From contig CM042022.1 of assembly GCA_023525975.1 (NCBI GenBank), forward strand, positions 3,043,001 to 3,107,000: a DNA stretch of 64,000 bases, in the 5' to 3' direction. The translations under genes and the position numbers were made by a program. The DNA comes from Smallanthus sonchifolius. Lineage: Eukaryota; Streptophyta; Magnoliopsida; Asterales; Asteraceae. The notes beneath the pieces are model-generated. The model had not been told where the DNA came from. It ran no database searches and saw only the letters and a list, made by a program, of their open reading frames with translations. This document shows, in pieces, positions 22,584 through 33,479 of this stretch (within the stretch, counting starts at the first letter, position 1; the number at the start of each line of letters is the position of its first letter).

Positions 22584-23006
22584 TAGGGTTAGATTCAAAT
22601 GAGAACTCATAAATACTTGAGAACTCGCGAGAACTCGCGAGAACTCGTCAAAAAACTAATTAAAACCAAATTTTTTTGTTTTCACTATCTTTATTATTAA
22701 AATATAACATAAAAAATGATTTATCTATTCAATTAATTCATCCCTTCTCTCTAAATTATCATTAAAAAAATTTATATACATGTGTAAATGGTAAACACTT
22801 ACACATGTGTAAGTGGTAAACTTACAAAAGTGTATATTTTTTTAATATATGAAGACATGTAAATTTACATATATAAATTTATTTTTTTATGTTGTATTCT
22901 AACAATAAAAATAGTAAAAACAAAAAACAATGGTTTTGATTGGATTTTTGACGAGTTCTCGCGAGTTCTCAAAATATTTAGGAGTTCTCAAATGATTCAT
23001 TCCCTA
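22584..23006. mobile_element. MITE 2 in the same TA array, 423 bp
   Basis: The ends TAGGGTTAGATTCAAATGAG and CTCAAATGATTCATTCCCTA are imperfect inverted repeats. They extend through GAACTC, TAAATA and GAGAACTCGCGAGAACTCG over about 55 bases. The shared TAGGG...TGAGAAC layout suggests it is a relative of MITE 1, from which only a short TA run separates it. Confidence 0.8.
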
Positions 23007-23814
23007 TATATATATATATAAATTTTAAAAATTTTATGCCCCTCGAAAACCATCAAAATTACACGCCCCGTGCGGCGACACATGCCGCACATGCCACTGG
23101 TCCACCTCTGGGTATACCTTTCAGTGAGTGAGGCAACTCGTGCCCTTCACTTGGAGAGTGTGTAGTGTTCACCTTGCTCACTTGCATCACACTCAATCAC
23201 CTACTGCCACCTCACATCTCACTACCTCACTTGGATCATGACTTTCCGTGAAATATCTCATGGGAATTCATCATGCACATTCACTCACTTGGAGAGGGGG
23301 TGATGTTTCCTTCAAGTGATGATGTTTCATCACGGGGTAATACCGGCCACTTGCGCGCTCTTAAAATAAGCTAGTAATATAATTGAAAAGTCAACTATAC
23401 ACTATGTTTCCGGGATTCTAATTAAAAGATAATACAACAAGGTTGTTCAACCGGTTATTTAACTAATATAAGGTGGATTTAAAGAAAGGATATAATTCTA
23501 TTTGGTATTTCTTTTTGAAGTTTTCATTTCCTCAGATAACAAGTTTTTATGATATACACCCTGAAAAAAAAATTATTTAAAAAAAAACATAGTTTTCTTT
23601 TAATTTTAAACAACTTTCAACACTTACAATTTAAAGGAAAAATATATATCTCATTGCGATTTTTTATGGCTGTGTACCAAAGTTGTAGTAGCTAATGATA
23701 AACTATCTCATTTCACATCCAATTTAGCTTCACTTTGAACCCTTTCATACTTCTAATGCATCTTTTATAATATCAAAATATGGGAGAGATATGTAATTGA
23801 AAAACGAAATTACT
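23007..23814. other. Unclassified repeat-like spacer
   Basis: It contains GC-richer words (GCGGCGACACATGCCGCAC, CACTTGGAGAG repeated at about 23140 and 23285) and then AT-rich DNA. The repeated ACTTGGAGAG and TCACTTG phrases look transposon-derived. I see no gene and no termini. Confidence 0.4.
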
Positions 23815-25457
23815 GTAAGGCCCTCTGCAATTAACCATTACGTTATTTCTTGGTTTCTATTTGTTCACTTTCATGATTAACATTTAAAGCCTTCGTCCTA
23901 ATCTAACTCATCTAGCGGGAAAACATCAATTACTACATACGTCTTATGTTTTGGCTTTGAGTTACCCGTACTGGCATCCGTTACTCGGTCTCATTCTCAG
24001 TTTAAGTTCAGGCGTTGAGAATGTCTGAATCTCTCAAACTATTTCTCTGATACCAATTTGTAAGGTCCCAAACCCAGAAGACCTCACGTATTGGATTTAC
24101 TCATTTATATATAGTTCTTAAACATAGAACATCATTCAAGCAGCGAAAAATTCCATAACAATGTCCAAAGTGGTTAAAACATTGTCTTAATTAACATAGC
24201 AACTTCAAAACATAAACATAACATGATGCCATATCTTCGACAGTTGGGTAACTCTTCTCTGCAAGCTAAGCATCCTCAAGCTACCTTTCGACCTACACTT
24301 AACTTGATGTGATACTAAAAGTCAACTTCGGTAGTGAGTTCTAGCTTTACATAAAACATACACAATATAACAAAAGAAGAAGGACTTAAACACACACATA
24401 CATCAAAAGCCGGTAAAGGTATAACTAACTTTCACAAAACTTCACTTTCAAGTCACACATTATTTGTCTAATATGTTTCTTTACCTTAACCGTCAACTCA
24501 CATTTGGTACTGTACTTCATGTCTCTTTGACCATAAAGTACATTTACCTTGACCGTCAATTCCAATCGGTACTGTTTTCACATCTCTTTAACCATAAAGT
24601 ACTAGAAGTGTAACCTAAGGCTCGTTAATTACCTCTAGGATTACAACTACTCATTGTGTCTCCTATGGCTCGTCACCTCTAGGTAGACAAAACACACTTA
24701 GGGTTACTTTTACCCTATGAATGACCGTCGTCATTCCTTATCCATACACAGAACCAATTGTACAACTGTTGGCTAGCCACAAACGCCTATAAAGGTTTTG
24801 CCAAGCATAAAGTAACTTTTGTTCTCGAAGGAACCTTTCCCTTCCTTTTCTCAGATATAGACAATGTCATGACTTATAAAAACATTCATCTTCTTTCTTT
24901 TATTAAAAAAAACTGTTTAACTTTCATAAACATCTTTACTTGCATAAAACATTCATTTGCCTTGCTTTAACTTTCTTTAAAACTTCTTTCACTTACGTTT
25001 ACTATCGCACAATTATAGTATCCTTGCGAAACTCCAAGTACACGCACCAGAGTATTCATGTAAATTCTCCAAGTACACGCACCAGAGTATTAATGCGAAT
25101 ACTCCAAGTACACGCTTGGAGTACACCTGTGAATACTCCAAGTACTCGTGCAATCAGTTCATCTTTTAGCAAAAACTCTAACATGCATGGAATGACGTCT
25201 AATCCGAGATTTGCATCAAGGTTCCAACTTTCTTCGTTTAAAACTTTTTTTAGCGACCGAGAGCCCAGATCTATGGTTTTTAGCTACATCATACGTAAAA
25301 TCCGATCTTTATGGATTAAACCCCTTTTCCACGAAAAACACATTTCAAAACCAAAACAGGAGATTAAGATCGATTCTCACCTTGAAACTTGCAATATTTC
25401 GTGCTCAACTCCTTCACAATCGACTTAGAAGAAGAAATGTGGAAGATGGAAGGCTGG
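23815..25457 (-). mobile_element. G3: truncated Ty3/gypsy-like LTR plus leader, minus strand
   Basis: Reading the minus strand, an LTR runs from the truncated right end to TTACA at 24059. Then comes the primer site (plus-strand CTCTGATACCAATT) and about 240 bases of leader that align by eye with the G2 leader (TCTGCAATTAACCATTAC, GTTACCCG-ACTGGCATCCG). The LTR keeps GGGTTTGGGACCTTACA as its 3' end. A tandem array of CTCCAAGTACACGC units occurs at about 25031-25155. The right side stops abruptly at the TGTCACACC of the next LTR, and internal coding sequence is gone. Confidence 0.75.
25031..25155. repeat. G3 LTR array of CTCCAAGTAC units
   Basis: Four units start with CTCCAAGTAC. The first three continue ACGC, and two of those continue CAGAGTATT. 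One unit forms a clear inverted repeat (CTCCAAG...CTTGGAG). The spacing is about 30 bases. It occupies a place in the LTR similar to the hairpin arrays of G1, G2 and G4. Confidence 0.75.
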
Positions 25458-26126
25458 TGTCACACCCCAGTCCCAGGCACTGGTTAGACGTGATGCATGG
25501 TACAGAACACACAGCGAAAGCTAAACCATAAACCTCTTTTATTAATAACTAAACTATTTTACATCATGATCAAACATCTATTACAAACTAGACAAACCAC
25601 TATTATCGGTTCCTATCAAGGAACTCAAAACACCGTAGGCCTTATAGTTATTTCAAGCATGCCTCCATCCATTCCACATCCATCTGGTCGTCCACACAAC
25701 TATCCATATTTACATTTACCTGGAATGCCATCTAATGTTCCACCTGTAACAATCTTTAAAAATAACTGGATCAATATAAGTTGGTGAGTTCATAAATCTT
25801 TACCACATGGCTGTTATTCAATCATCAACAATCCAATGTCCCATCCATTAGTTACACAAACTAATAAGCTTTTGTTATATATATAACTTACGAACCGTTC
25901 CCGCCACTGGCCTACCTTTCACCCGTATAAAATGGACAAACCATCATATATTACTGGTCCTACCACACCAGTAACATGAGATAATCGTTCCACCCGTAGG
26001 TCCCATCCACTCTCGTAACGTATAAAGTACTCAATACACATTATATATACTTGGAATAGGGAATTACTTATCAAACTATTTCAAATAACAACTGTGTAAT
26101 AAAATACACATTTCTAGGATGTTACA
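25458..26126. mobile_element. Probable solo LTR, 669 bp
   Basis: The segment begins TGTCACACCCCAGTCCC and ends TCTAGGATGTTACA, giving TG...CA termini with inverted TGTAACATCC/GGGTGTGACA-like ends as for a gypsy LTR. No primer site, polypurine tract or coding sequence adjoins it. The flanking five bases (GCTGG and TTTAT) do not match, so it may have formed by recombination between different copies. Short frames inside show no signature. Confidence 0.5.
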
Positions 26127-26660
26127 TTTATGAAAAAGGGAGAATCACATTGCCTAAACCCACGTGTCACATACCGAAAACCCGACTCTCTTAATGAGCC
26201 GAAAGAAAGAAGGAAAAGAGGAGAGGGTAGGCTAGAGGAATGATGGGCTTGGCCCATGAGGATTTTACTAAACCCTAATCCTCCCTTGACCGGCCACCAA
26301 TTGTATCTTCATCACCAATTTTCGTAGAGATAGAGAGCTTTCTAGAGAGAGAAAGTCAATAATTATCCTCAAAGGCTTGAAGATCTGTTCCAAATTGTTG
26401 CTTCAGTGTTTGTGAAGAAGATTACATGAAGAAACATCCGATTTGAGGTATGGATTGAAGCTAAAACCTCTAATTTTTTAGTTAAACAAATGATTTGGAT
26501 GTAAAAAGTTACAAACGTGGGTTAAAAATGGGCGTGTATGATCTTCTGTTCATCAGGCGATACTGAGGAGTGTCACCACCTTCAAGTGGCGACACTTGAC
26601 GGGGAAGAAGGTGGGGATGTGGCGTTGTGCCCAAGAAATCCAATGATTGGACACGTGTCA
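26127..26660 (+). mobile_element. G6 LTR, left part (interrupted by G5)
   Basis: It has a plant-promoter-like stretch (GGGCTTGGCCCATGAG, then TAGAGAGCTTTCTAGAGAGAG) and a leader-like CT/GA tract, then GTGGCGACACTTGACGGGG just before the G5 insertion. The same GCGACACT/AGTGTCGC vocabulary resumes at 48335, which identifies the two halves as one LTR-like unit. The 5' boundary is uncertain. Confidence 0.5.
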
Positions 26661-28411
26661 TGTAACATCTCGATTTTCATAGAAAATAAAATATGTTTCA
26701 AATAAACATATATACTCTTTAAAATGAAAATGATGGCGGGTGAAATAGTATTTTATAAAAATACTATAAAATGATTTAATATAAAGGGAGTTAAATTGAC
26801 ATGGGTGAGATATGAATAAAAGATTTCATCTATTATTTATAAACTTGTAATTATGGGGACTAATCTTGATAAAACTCATAATTAGTGGTAAAAGGGAAGT
26901 AATGTAATAAGAAAAAGGGGTGTAAGTGGAATTGTGGGATTTTAATTAATAGAAATAAAAAAATAGGGAAAGGAAGTCACGAGACCTGGAGGTTGTAAAC
27001 CCTCCTGGTCGACGTCGCAAGAAATGGAGAGCCCATGTGGGGGTGATTTTCACCAAATTGATGATGGATTAAGAGGATTGAGACATAATTCCATCTTCCT
27101 TTTCTAATTCCTAAATTTTCTGGTATGTAAATTCTCCTTTTTTTATGTGGTTAATTTGACGGTTTAGGGTTCTTGTGTTAGTGGTTTTAAACCCACGAAT
27201 TTGGGTTTCCATTTGTGTGATTTGGGTGTGAATGGCTCCAATTTATGGGCTATAATGATTGTTTGTGATTTATGAGTTACGTGTATGGTTGCATATTATA
27301 ATCTAGATGTTAGATTATATGATTTGGTGTAAAAGGTGTAAACATAATGATTTATGTTGGGTTCTAGCAATCTCACACTTTTATGGTGATAGTTGATTAA
27401 CAAAGTAGGAGTTTGATTATAGTTTCAAGTTGTATATGCATGCTTAATGAAATTGATAACTTTGATGATAAAATGGTGATTTTAGGAGTTCAAATGAGTA
27501 TGTTAATGCTGAATTTTAATCATGCCCATAAGGTGTTCGATGAAATGCCTAACTAAATAAATAGTGGAAAGTGAGAGATTTTATAATGTTTACTTGATTT
27601 AAATGATTTGTTAATAATCAAAAGGTATTTATTAAACATAAATCTTGGGTAAAGCTAATGGTGAATGGGGTTAACATAAATTATATATGTGAATATTATT
27701 TTTAGTTAATCACCTTAACAGGTCGAATGAGTATATGGGATTCACATGGTTTGGTTTATAACTAAATAACCATTACTTGTTGTTAAATGGTGTATGTTAA
27801 ATTGGTAACTTTGACCCATAGTTGTGGTTGAACAAGAACGGGTGATGACGGATCTCATGGGTGGGAGTAACCCGTTTATTATTTGTATGTTAAAGAATTG
27901 TGGGTTAGAACACATGTTATGGGTGGGTGAATAATACATACGTATTAAAGGGATGAACGCCCCGATTATGCGTTCTAATGATTTGCAAGTTCAATTGTTG
28001 TCAAGATAGGTGTGACAAGTCTAGAGTGGCAATGGATTAAACGGGTGACAAAGCAACGACCTTCCTACGGGCAAATGTGAGTGACTCGAATTTGGGTTCG
28101 ATTAGAATAGTCATAATAATGACTTGGGATTCTTACGGTTAAGGTGTTTTTATTATACTTATTGTGTATGGTTTAACTAAACAATGTCGTATTGTTTTGA
28201 CGGTGTTTTGGGGTTTAAACCTATAAAGAAATGGTTTAAACTAATAATGAGTCGGGTGATACAAGTGCTGAAAATTCAGCATATTTCCAGAATTTAACCG
28301 GTTTTGAAATATTCATAGTAAAATAACCGGATGTCCGTTCGATGTGTATTATACATCGACGGAAAGCTCTATGAGTCTACTTTACTCATAATTTTTAGTT
28401 GAGATGAAATA

Positions 28412-29008
28412 TGAAACGCCCTAAACCGGGTACATCTCATAGTTGGCACAAAACATTCAAACATAGTCCTTAAACCAGAAATCCGAATCTATTACAGCGG
28501 AAGTCTTTGAATTAGAACATTTATCAAACAATAATGTAATTCATTGTCTAAAACATAAACTATCGGAATAGGAAATGTCAGTCTTCAGAGCGGCGACCCG
28601 ATGTCCATGCTATCCAGCCCTCACGACTCCTTTACTTTACTTTTGCTATACCTTTACTACATGTCATGCATACTAAAAGTCAGCTAACGCTGGTGAGTTC
28701 TATCTTTACTTTAATCTGAAAACATTCTTTTAGGTAGCTTAGTTTTATAAAAATAAAATAAGCTTTTCTTTCTCTATCTTTAAAACACTTTAACTTCACT
28801 TTAAAAGTTTACTATGTTACAATTATAAAACTGTTACCTTAAAAACTTTAGCTTTGAGGTAACCGGTTAAGGTGTCCTCCTTTACTCTTTACATCTTTAC
28901 GTTTCACTCGTACATGACAAGTGACTATAACATTTTAACTATCACATGTGGATCTTTGCCCGAAGGCAAGATCCCTTTGCTCGCTTACACCTCAGGGTAA
29001 GACTTTTA
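28412..29008 (-). repeat. G4 3' LTR, truncated
   Basis: It begins TGAAACGCCC and can be followed base by base against 44860-45441 of the 5' LTR, including GCTAACGCTGGTGAGTTCT and the CTTACACCTCAGGGTAAGAC words. Identity stops at 29008. It carries a short extra CCCGAAGGC stretch relative to the other copy. Confidence 0.9.
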
Positions 29009-29692
29009 ACGAACCGTCACGATTCCCGTAAACCAAAACTTCGCTACCTTCTGGAGCTTTGAGCTGAACTATCTTTCGTCTACATATAATCCGGGCTTCA
29101 TTGGCAGCCAACCAATCCATATCCAAAACTATATCAAACCCTCCCAAGGTCATAACATATAACCTAACTGGGAATCTATGGCCATGTATTTTTATCGTGC
29201 AGTTATCTACCAATACATTTACTACCCTGGTCTTGCCCATTGTAGTTTCCACATTAAAGGCCTGTTCTACTTTAGTAACTTTGAATTTCATTCTTCTACG
29301 CATAGAGGATGATATAAAACTCCTACTGGCACCCGAATCAAATAGTACATATACAAAGGTATGATCAAGGATGAACGTACCTGACACCACATCTGGATCG
29401 CCCCTAGCTTCTTCTTGTGTCAGTGCATACGCTCGGGTCCTTGCCTTTGGCTTCTCGGCCTCTTTTCCTTTCTCTGTTCCAACAACTTTAGGCTTACGAC
29501 AGTCCTTGGCCAGATGGCCAGGGATTCCACAGTTATAGCATGACGGTGCACCAGGACACTCTCGAGAGTAATGCCCCGTCTTCCCGCATCGATAGCAAAT
29601 GCTCAGACCCACATGGCACTCCCTAGAGTGCTTTCGTCCACACTTTGCACAATCATTCCCATCCTCTATCCTCAGCTTCTTTGCTTTCGGGC
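29009..29692 (-). pseudogene. G4 gag C-terminus and aspartic protease segment
   Basis: The frame shows three cysteine knuckles in a row (CAKCGRKHSREC, CYRCGKTGHYSREC, CYNCGIPGHLAKDC), then ARTRAYALTQEEARGDPDVV and the protease motif LFDSGASRSFIS. DIVLDMDWLAANEARI follows. It matches the G1 gag-pol ORF (60246 onward) throughout. It ends a few codons into LTR sequence at TGA (28992), because the deletion fused protease code to the LTR. Upstream it is interrupted at 29697 by the Copia LTR. The frame of the right-hand half (43331 onward) continues into it without a shift once one CTTCC copy and the insert are discounted. Confidence 0.9.
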
Positions 29693-29697
29693 CTTCC

Positions 29698-30238
29698 TGT
29701 AGGTCCCTTCGTGTGTGTCGGATCGTTGCATGCAAGTGGTCTACTAGTCGGACCGGGTGCGGAATACCCATGACTAGGCGGAGAGTCTAACTAAAACAAA
29801 GTAAACCAACACGAGAGTCACAATAAAAGCTCTTTCTATTATAAACACTCGACGGTTACAGAGATAATACAAATTGCGTACTTATCAAACTGAGTTTGTC
29901 TAAGATATGAGTTCTGCGTACTTATCCTCTGTGAACCAAACCTATTTATACAGACCTGATGCCTGCGCACTTAGCAAGTGCGCAGGACCAAATGCTCTTG
30001 CGTACTTAGCAAGTACGCATGGGTCTTCCTGCGTACTTGCTAAGTACGCAGGAGCTTTCTCCTGCGCACATGTAAGTGCGCAAAACACTTAGAAGAAATG
30101 CAACATACACTATGTAAAAGTAAATACAACTCGATAAACTATTACATAACGACTCTTACATACAAAGACAAATTACAGACATTAGAAATACAAACTAAGA
30201 CTCTATCCAGATTGTTGTCACAGGAAAGTGCATCAACA
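29698..30238 (-). repeat. SIRE 3' LTR
   Basis: TGTAGGTCCC...CATCAACA, 541 bases. It contains four hairpins of the TGCGTACTT/TGCGCACTT type at about 29963-30083 plus unpaired half-motifs before them. Confidence 0.95.
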
Positions 30239-30253
30239 AACTCCCCCTTGACA
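30239..30253 (-). promoter_or_regulatory. SIRE polypurine tract
   Basis: The minus strand reads CAAGGGGGAGTT directly before the 3' LTR. This is the expected primer for plus-strand DNA synthesis. Confidence 0.8.
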
Positions 30254-30297
30254 ACAGCTCGGGATCTTCATCGTCTTCAGTCTTCAATCTTCAGTCT

Positions 30298-33200
30298 TCA
30301 CAGCACTGGTCCCTTAGCTTCCATCTTATTCTTGTAATCAAGGCAGAACTTATTCACCTTGTCATATTTAGAAGCAAGGAGCTTCGTCCATTCATCCATG
30401 TGGACACAGTAGCGTTCCGCTAGTACCTCCAGATCTTTCACATAAAAGTTGATGAAGCAGACTTCATCAAAGATTCTGATCAGTTCTTTTGGTACTGTGT
30501 TCCCACTCTCGGAACGAACCTTTCCCATGATCACAGCCTCGCCCGTTTTTGGATCTACGTACCAGTACCACATGTCACCAAGAATATCCTGAGATAACTT
30601 GCTCAAGGGAATCTTAGTTTCACATTGCACTGGCTTGTATACCAATCTCTTTATGTGCTTCTTAGTCACAGGATGTACAGCGTGCTTATCCTTGACTCTT
30701 CTGGGCACTTGAGGCTTGAAGTATTCAAATTTCCCTGATCTTGCTTCCCGCTGTAGTGTTACCCACAAACCCATTGCTACTGCATGACTCGAGTGACTCA
30801 GCAGGTCGCGGTTTGGTTTCAAGTACTTGGGCAAAGAGTTGAACGCCTCACTGGTTGGTTTCAAGTATTGAACCCCCCAGATCTTTTGATGGCGAACAAC
30901 TGTTTGTCCTCCTCGAACCTAACAGCCAAGATCATACCTGTAGCTCCGTGCTTGTCTGTGATGGACGTCTTTTGCCACACGGGAGCTGGACCCTTAGATG
31001 ATGCAGAAGGCATGTCTTTATCTTTTGGTGCCTCGGGGTCCACAGGTGTAGGGTCGACTGGGGAGGCTTCAGTTGTAGCTTCAACATTACTTGCCATGTC
31101 AACTGAGCCTGTGTCGAGCAGAGATTCGAGCGATGGTACTTCAAAGATCTCACCATCCTCTAACTCGTACTCTCCTTCCCCGCCGCCCTTGGGAATCTCT
31201 ATCACCACATCCTCATCTTCATCATTCCAGTCATCACCAGAGTCGATCTCTCCTTCTTCTAGATTGAAGAGAGCATCGATCTGTGCTTCTTTAGAGTAGT
31301 CAGGCTCTAGATATAGGATCTCATCATCAGATAAGTCCTTAAGTAATTCAGCCACTAACTTCCCTTTATCAACACCACCACCAGATGTATCACCACCCTC
31401 TTGCTGAGTAGACTCCCCCTCAGCCATTGGAACAGAAGAGATGGGCACAATCGCCAAAGCTTGGTGCTCACCTCCACTAGGACCGGCTTCAGGATCCTTG
31501 TCTTTATCATCATCCTTAGTCAAGTCAACTGGATGACAAGGCTCAGCACCAGTGGATTTATTTTCTTTCTCTTTCTCTTTTTCCTTCTCTTTCTCTTTTT
31601 CCTTCTCTTTCTCCCCCTGAGCACCAAGCTTCTTGGTCAGTTCTTCAACTAATTTGACCATCGCTTCGTGCTCTTTTCTCTGCAAATCCATCCTTAGCTC
31701 AAGTGAAGTTCTGTGGCCTAGAATCATTTCATTGGTTTTCATCAGCAGCTCGTTCTGTGCCATTACATTCTTCAGTTGCTCATTTGTCCCTGTTCTCTGG
31801 CTATGGAGAATCCTCACTTCATCGGCCTGGGAATTAATCTGTGCTTGTTGAGCATCAGACTCCTCCTTTGACTTTTGAATGGTCTTTAACAGTTCAGCAA
31901 CTTGGGTCTCTAAGACATTGATCCTTGCATCATACGGATCAGAATGCCTAGATGATGAGGCTTCAACATTATGGATGGAGGAGGAGAAAATTGTGTCAAA
32001 GTCAAACCCTTGTGAGAAATCACCATAGTTGAAGGGTTGACCTGACGGCTCAGTGGTATGAGGTGGGTGTGGGGATGTAATGATGGGAGTGGGTGTTATG
32101 GTTGGGGTGATGGTGACTGACTCCGTGAGAAGTGGAGTAGTCACTGTCACTTGGACGGTTGGAGTAGGGAGGGTCACCGTCACAGGAATCTCCTCTGTGA
32201 CCGCTGTGACTGCCACATTATCTTGTACTAGTGGCCTTCTCCTCCTTCTGTATAATTGTTGTGCTGGTGGGGTAGATTCTGATTCTGGACTGGCACCCGC
32301 AGCTTGTACTGGCTGCACAGTCGGGATCTCTACAACCCTGGGGATAGCAACCTCTTGCCTATCGCCCCTCTTCTTATTGGCTTTCTCTCACCTTTGTCTT
32401 TGTAGAGTAGCGTCAGAGTCAGATGTTGGCTCATATTCGCCACTCGAGCTTTGTCGCTTTCTTTTAGAAGACGATGCAGGCAGGGTTACCTGTGCCAATC
32501 TCCTCGGGTGTGCCTGGGATGGTGCGTCATCGAAATCAGAAGAGTCTGATTCTGTTGCTTCTGAATCGGATTCCTCAGCACCACCATCACCACCTTCGTC
32601 ATCACCTTCATCACTTTCATTCTCTTCTTCTTGTTGTTCATCAGAATTATCACTCATCTCTGGTGCCGAATTGGGACTATACCAATTCCAATCTTCTGGC
32701 GCGACATATGCTACATTAAGCAGGTGGCCAAAGAGTTCAGTATGCACAGGGGTAGGATCTACACTGCCTGGCTTTAGAAATTGAGCAAATACTCTCTTAT
32801 CCACCCGTTTTACTTGCAGTTTCTCCCCGATAGCACGTAGGTTTGGCAATGCATCATCAATCAAGAGTTGCACAAACCTCGGGTACAATAGGAACCTAAA
32901 CTTCTCTGTTGTATTGATCTGATCATTGATTGCTTTGAATATGTAGCGAGAGAAGTTGTAGCCCCTATTAAGAGACAAGCCCACCATGGCTGCTGCAAGG
33001 TCATGACCCATGGCATCTTTCCCCGCTTTTCTGAACGAGATGCACACGATCATGATGTGGGCAAAATACCGCCATTGATCCAAAACCCACATCTTCTTGT
33101 AAGAAGCATAGTCCCTCGCTCCGACATATCCCATTCTATGCCTCCAACATCCATCCACATAGTAATCTGGATAGAATGTCGGGTCGGTAGCGAGGTCTCC

Positions 33201-33479
33201 GAACTGCAGGACCCTTCTTATTATATCCTCAGAGAAAGCAATAACCCGACCATCCACGGTAGCCCTTATGACATTAGGGGATACCGTGCAGTCGTGCTCT
33301 GCCGTCTCCCAGAACTGCTCCAAGTAAGGTCTTGAGACTGTTGGGTCAGCTGAGATTGCATAACTTATTTTTGATCGGTTCAAAAAGTCAATGATCTGCC
33401 GATACTGCAAAGCTGCCCCTTTCCACTCAGGTTGAGTGTTTGCTAACAAGTTGAACTCATCAGTGAATGCCCGAGCCAT
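30298..33479 (-). pseudogene. SIRE third ORF (env-like position), broken
   Basis: The frame starts MARAFTDEFNLLANTQPEWK. Its first part (to 32388) resembles the domain annotated as putative plant transposon protein (RPYLEQFWETA, GYVGARDYASYKKMWVLDQW, GLSLNRGYNFSRYIF), followed by a very acidic Ser/Glu/Asp stretch. A TGA at 32388 interrupts it; the same frame continues from 32387 to 30861. That part includes a coiled coil (EEL and KEKEKEKEKE repeats) and acidic EEGEIDSGDD-type segments. A frameshift near 30861 leads to the last piece (30864-30298), which has VLAERYCVHMDEWTKLL. The position matches the env-like ORF of sireviruses. I see no convincing signal peptide or transmembrane segment in what can be read, so an envelope role is unsupported. 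Its function is unknown. Confidence 0.75.

Noticed and set aside
30298..33479. Calling the third SIRE ORF an envelope gene
   Set aside because: Only its position is env-like. The readable protein is acidic and coiled-coil, without a convincing signal peptide or transmembrane anchor.
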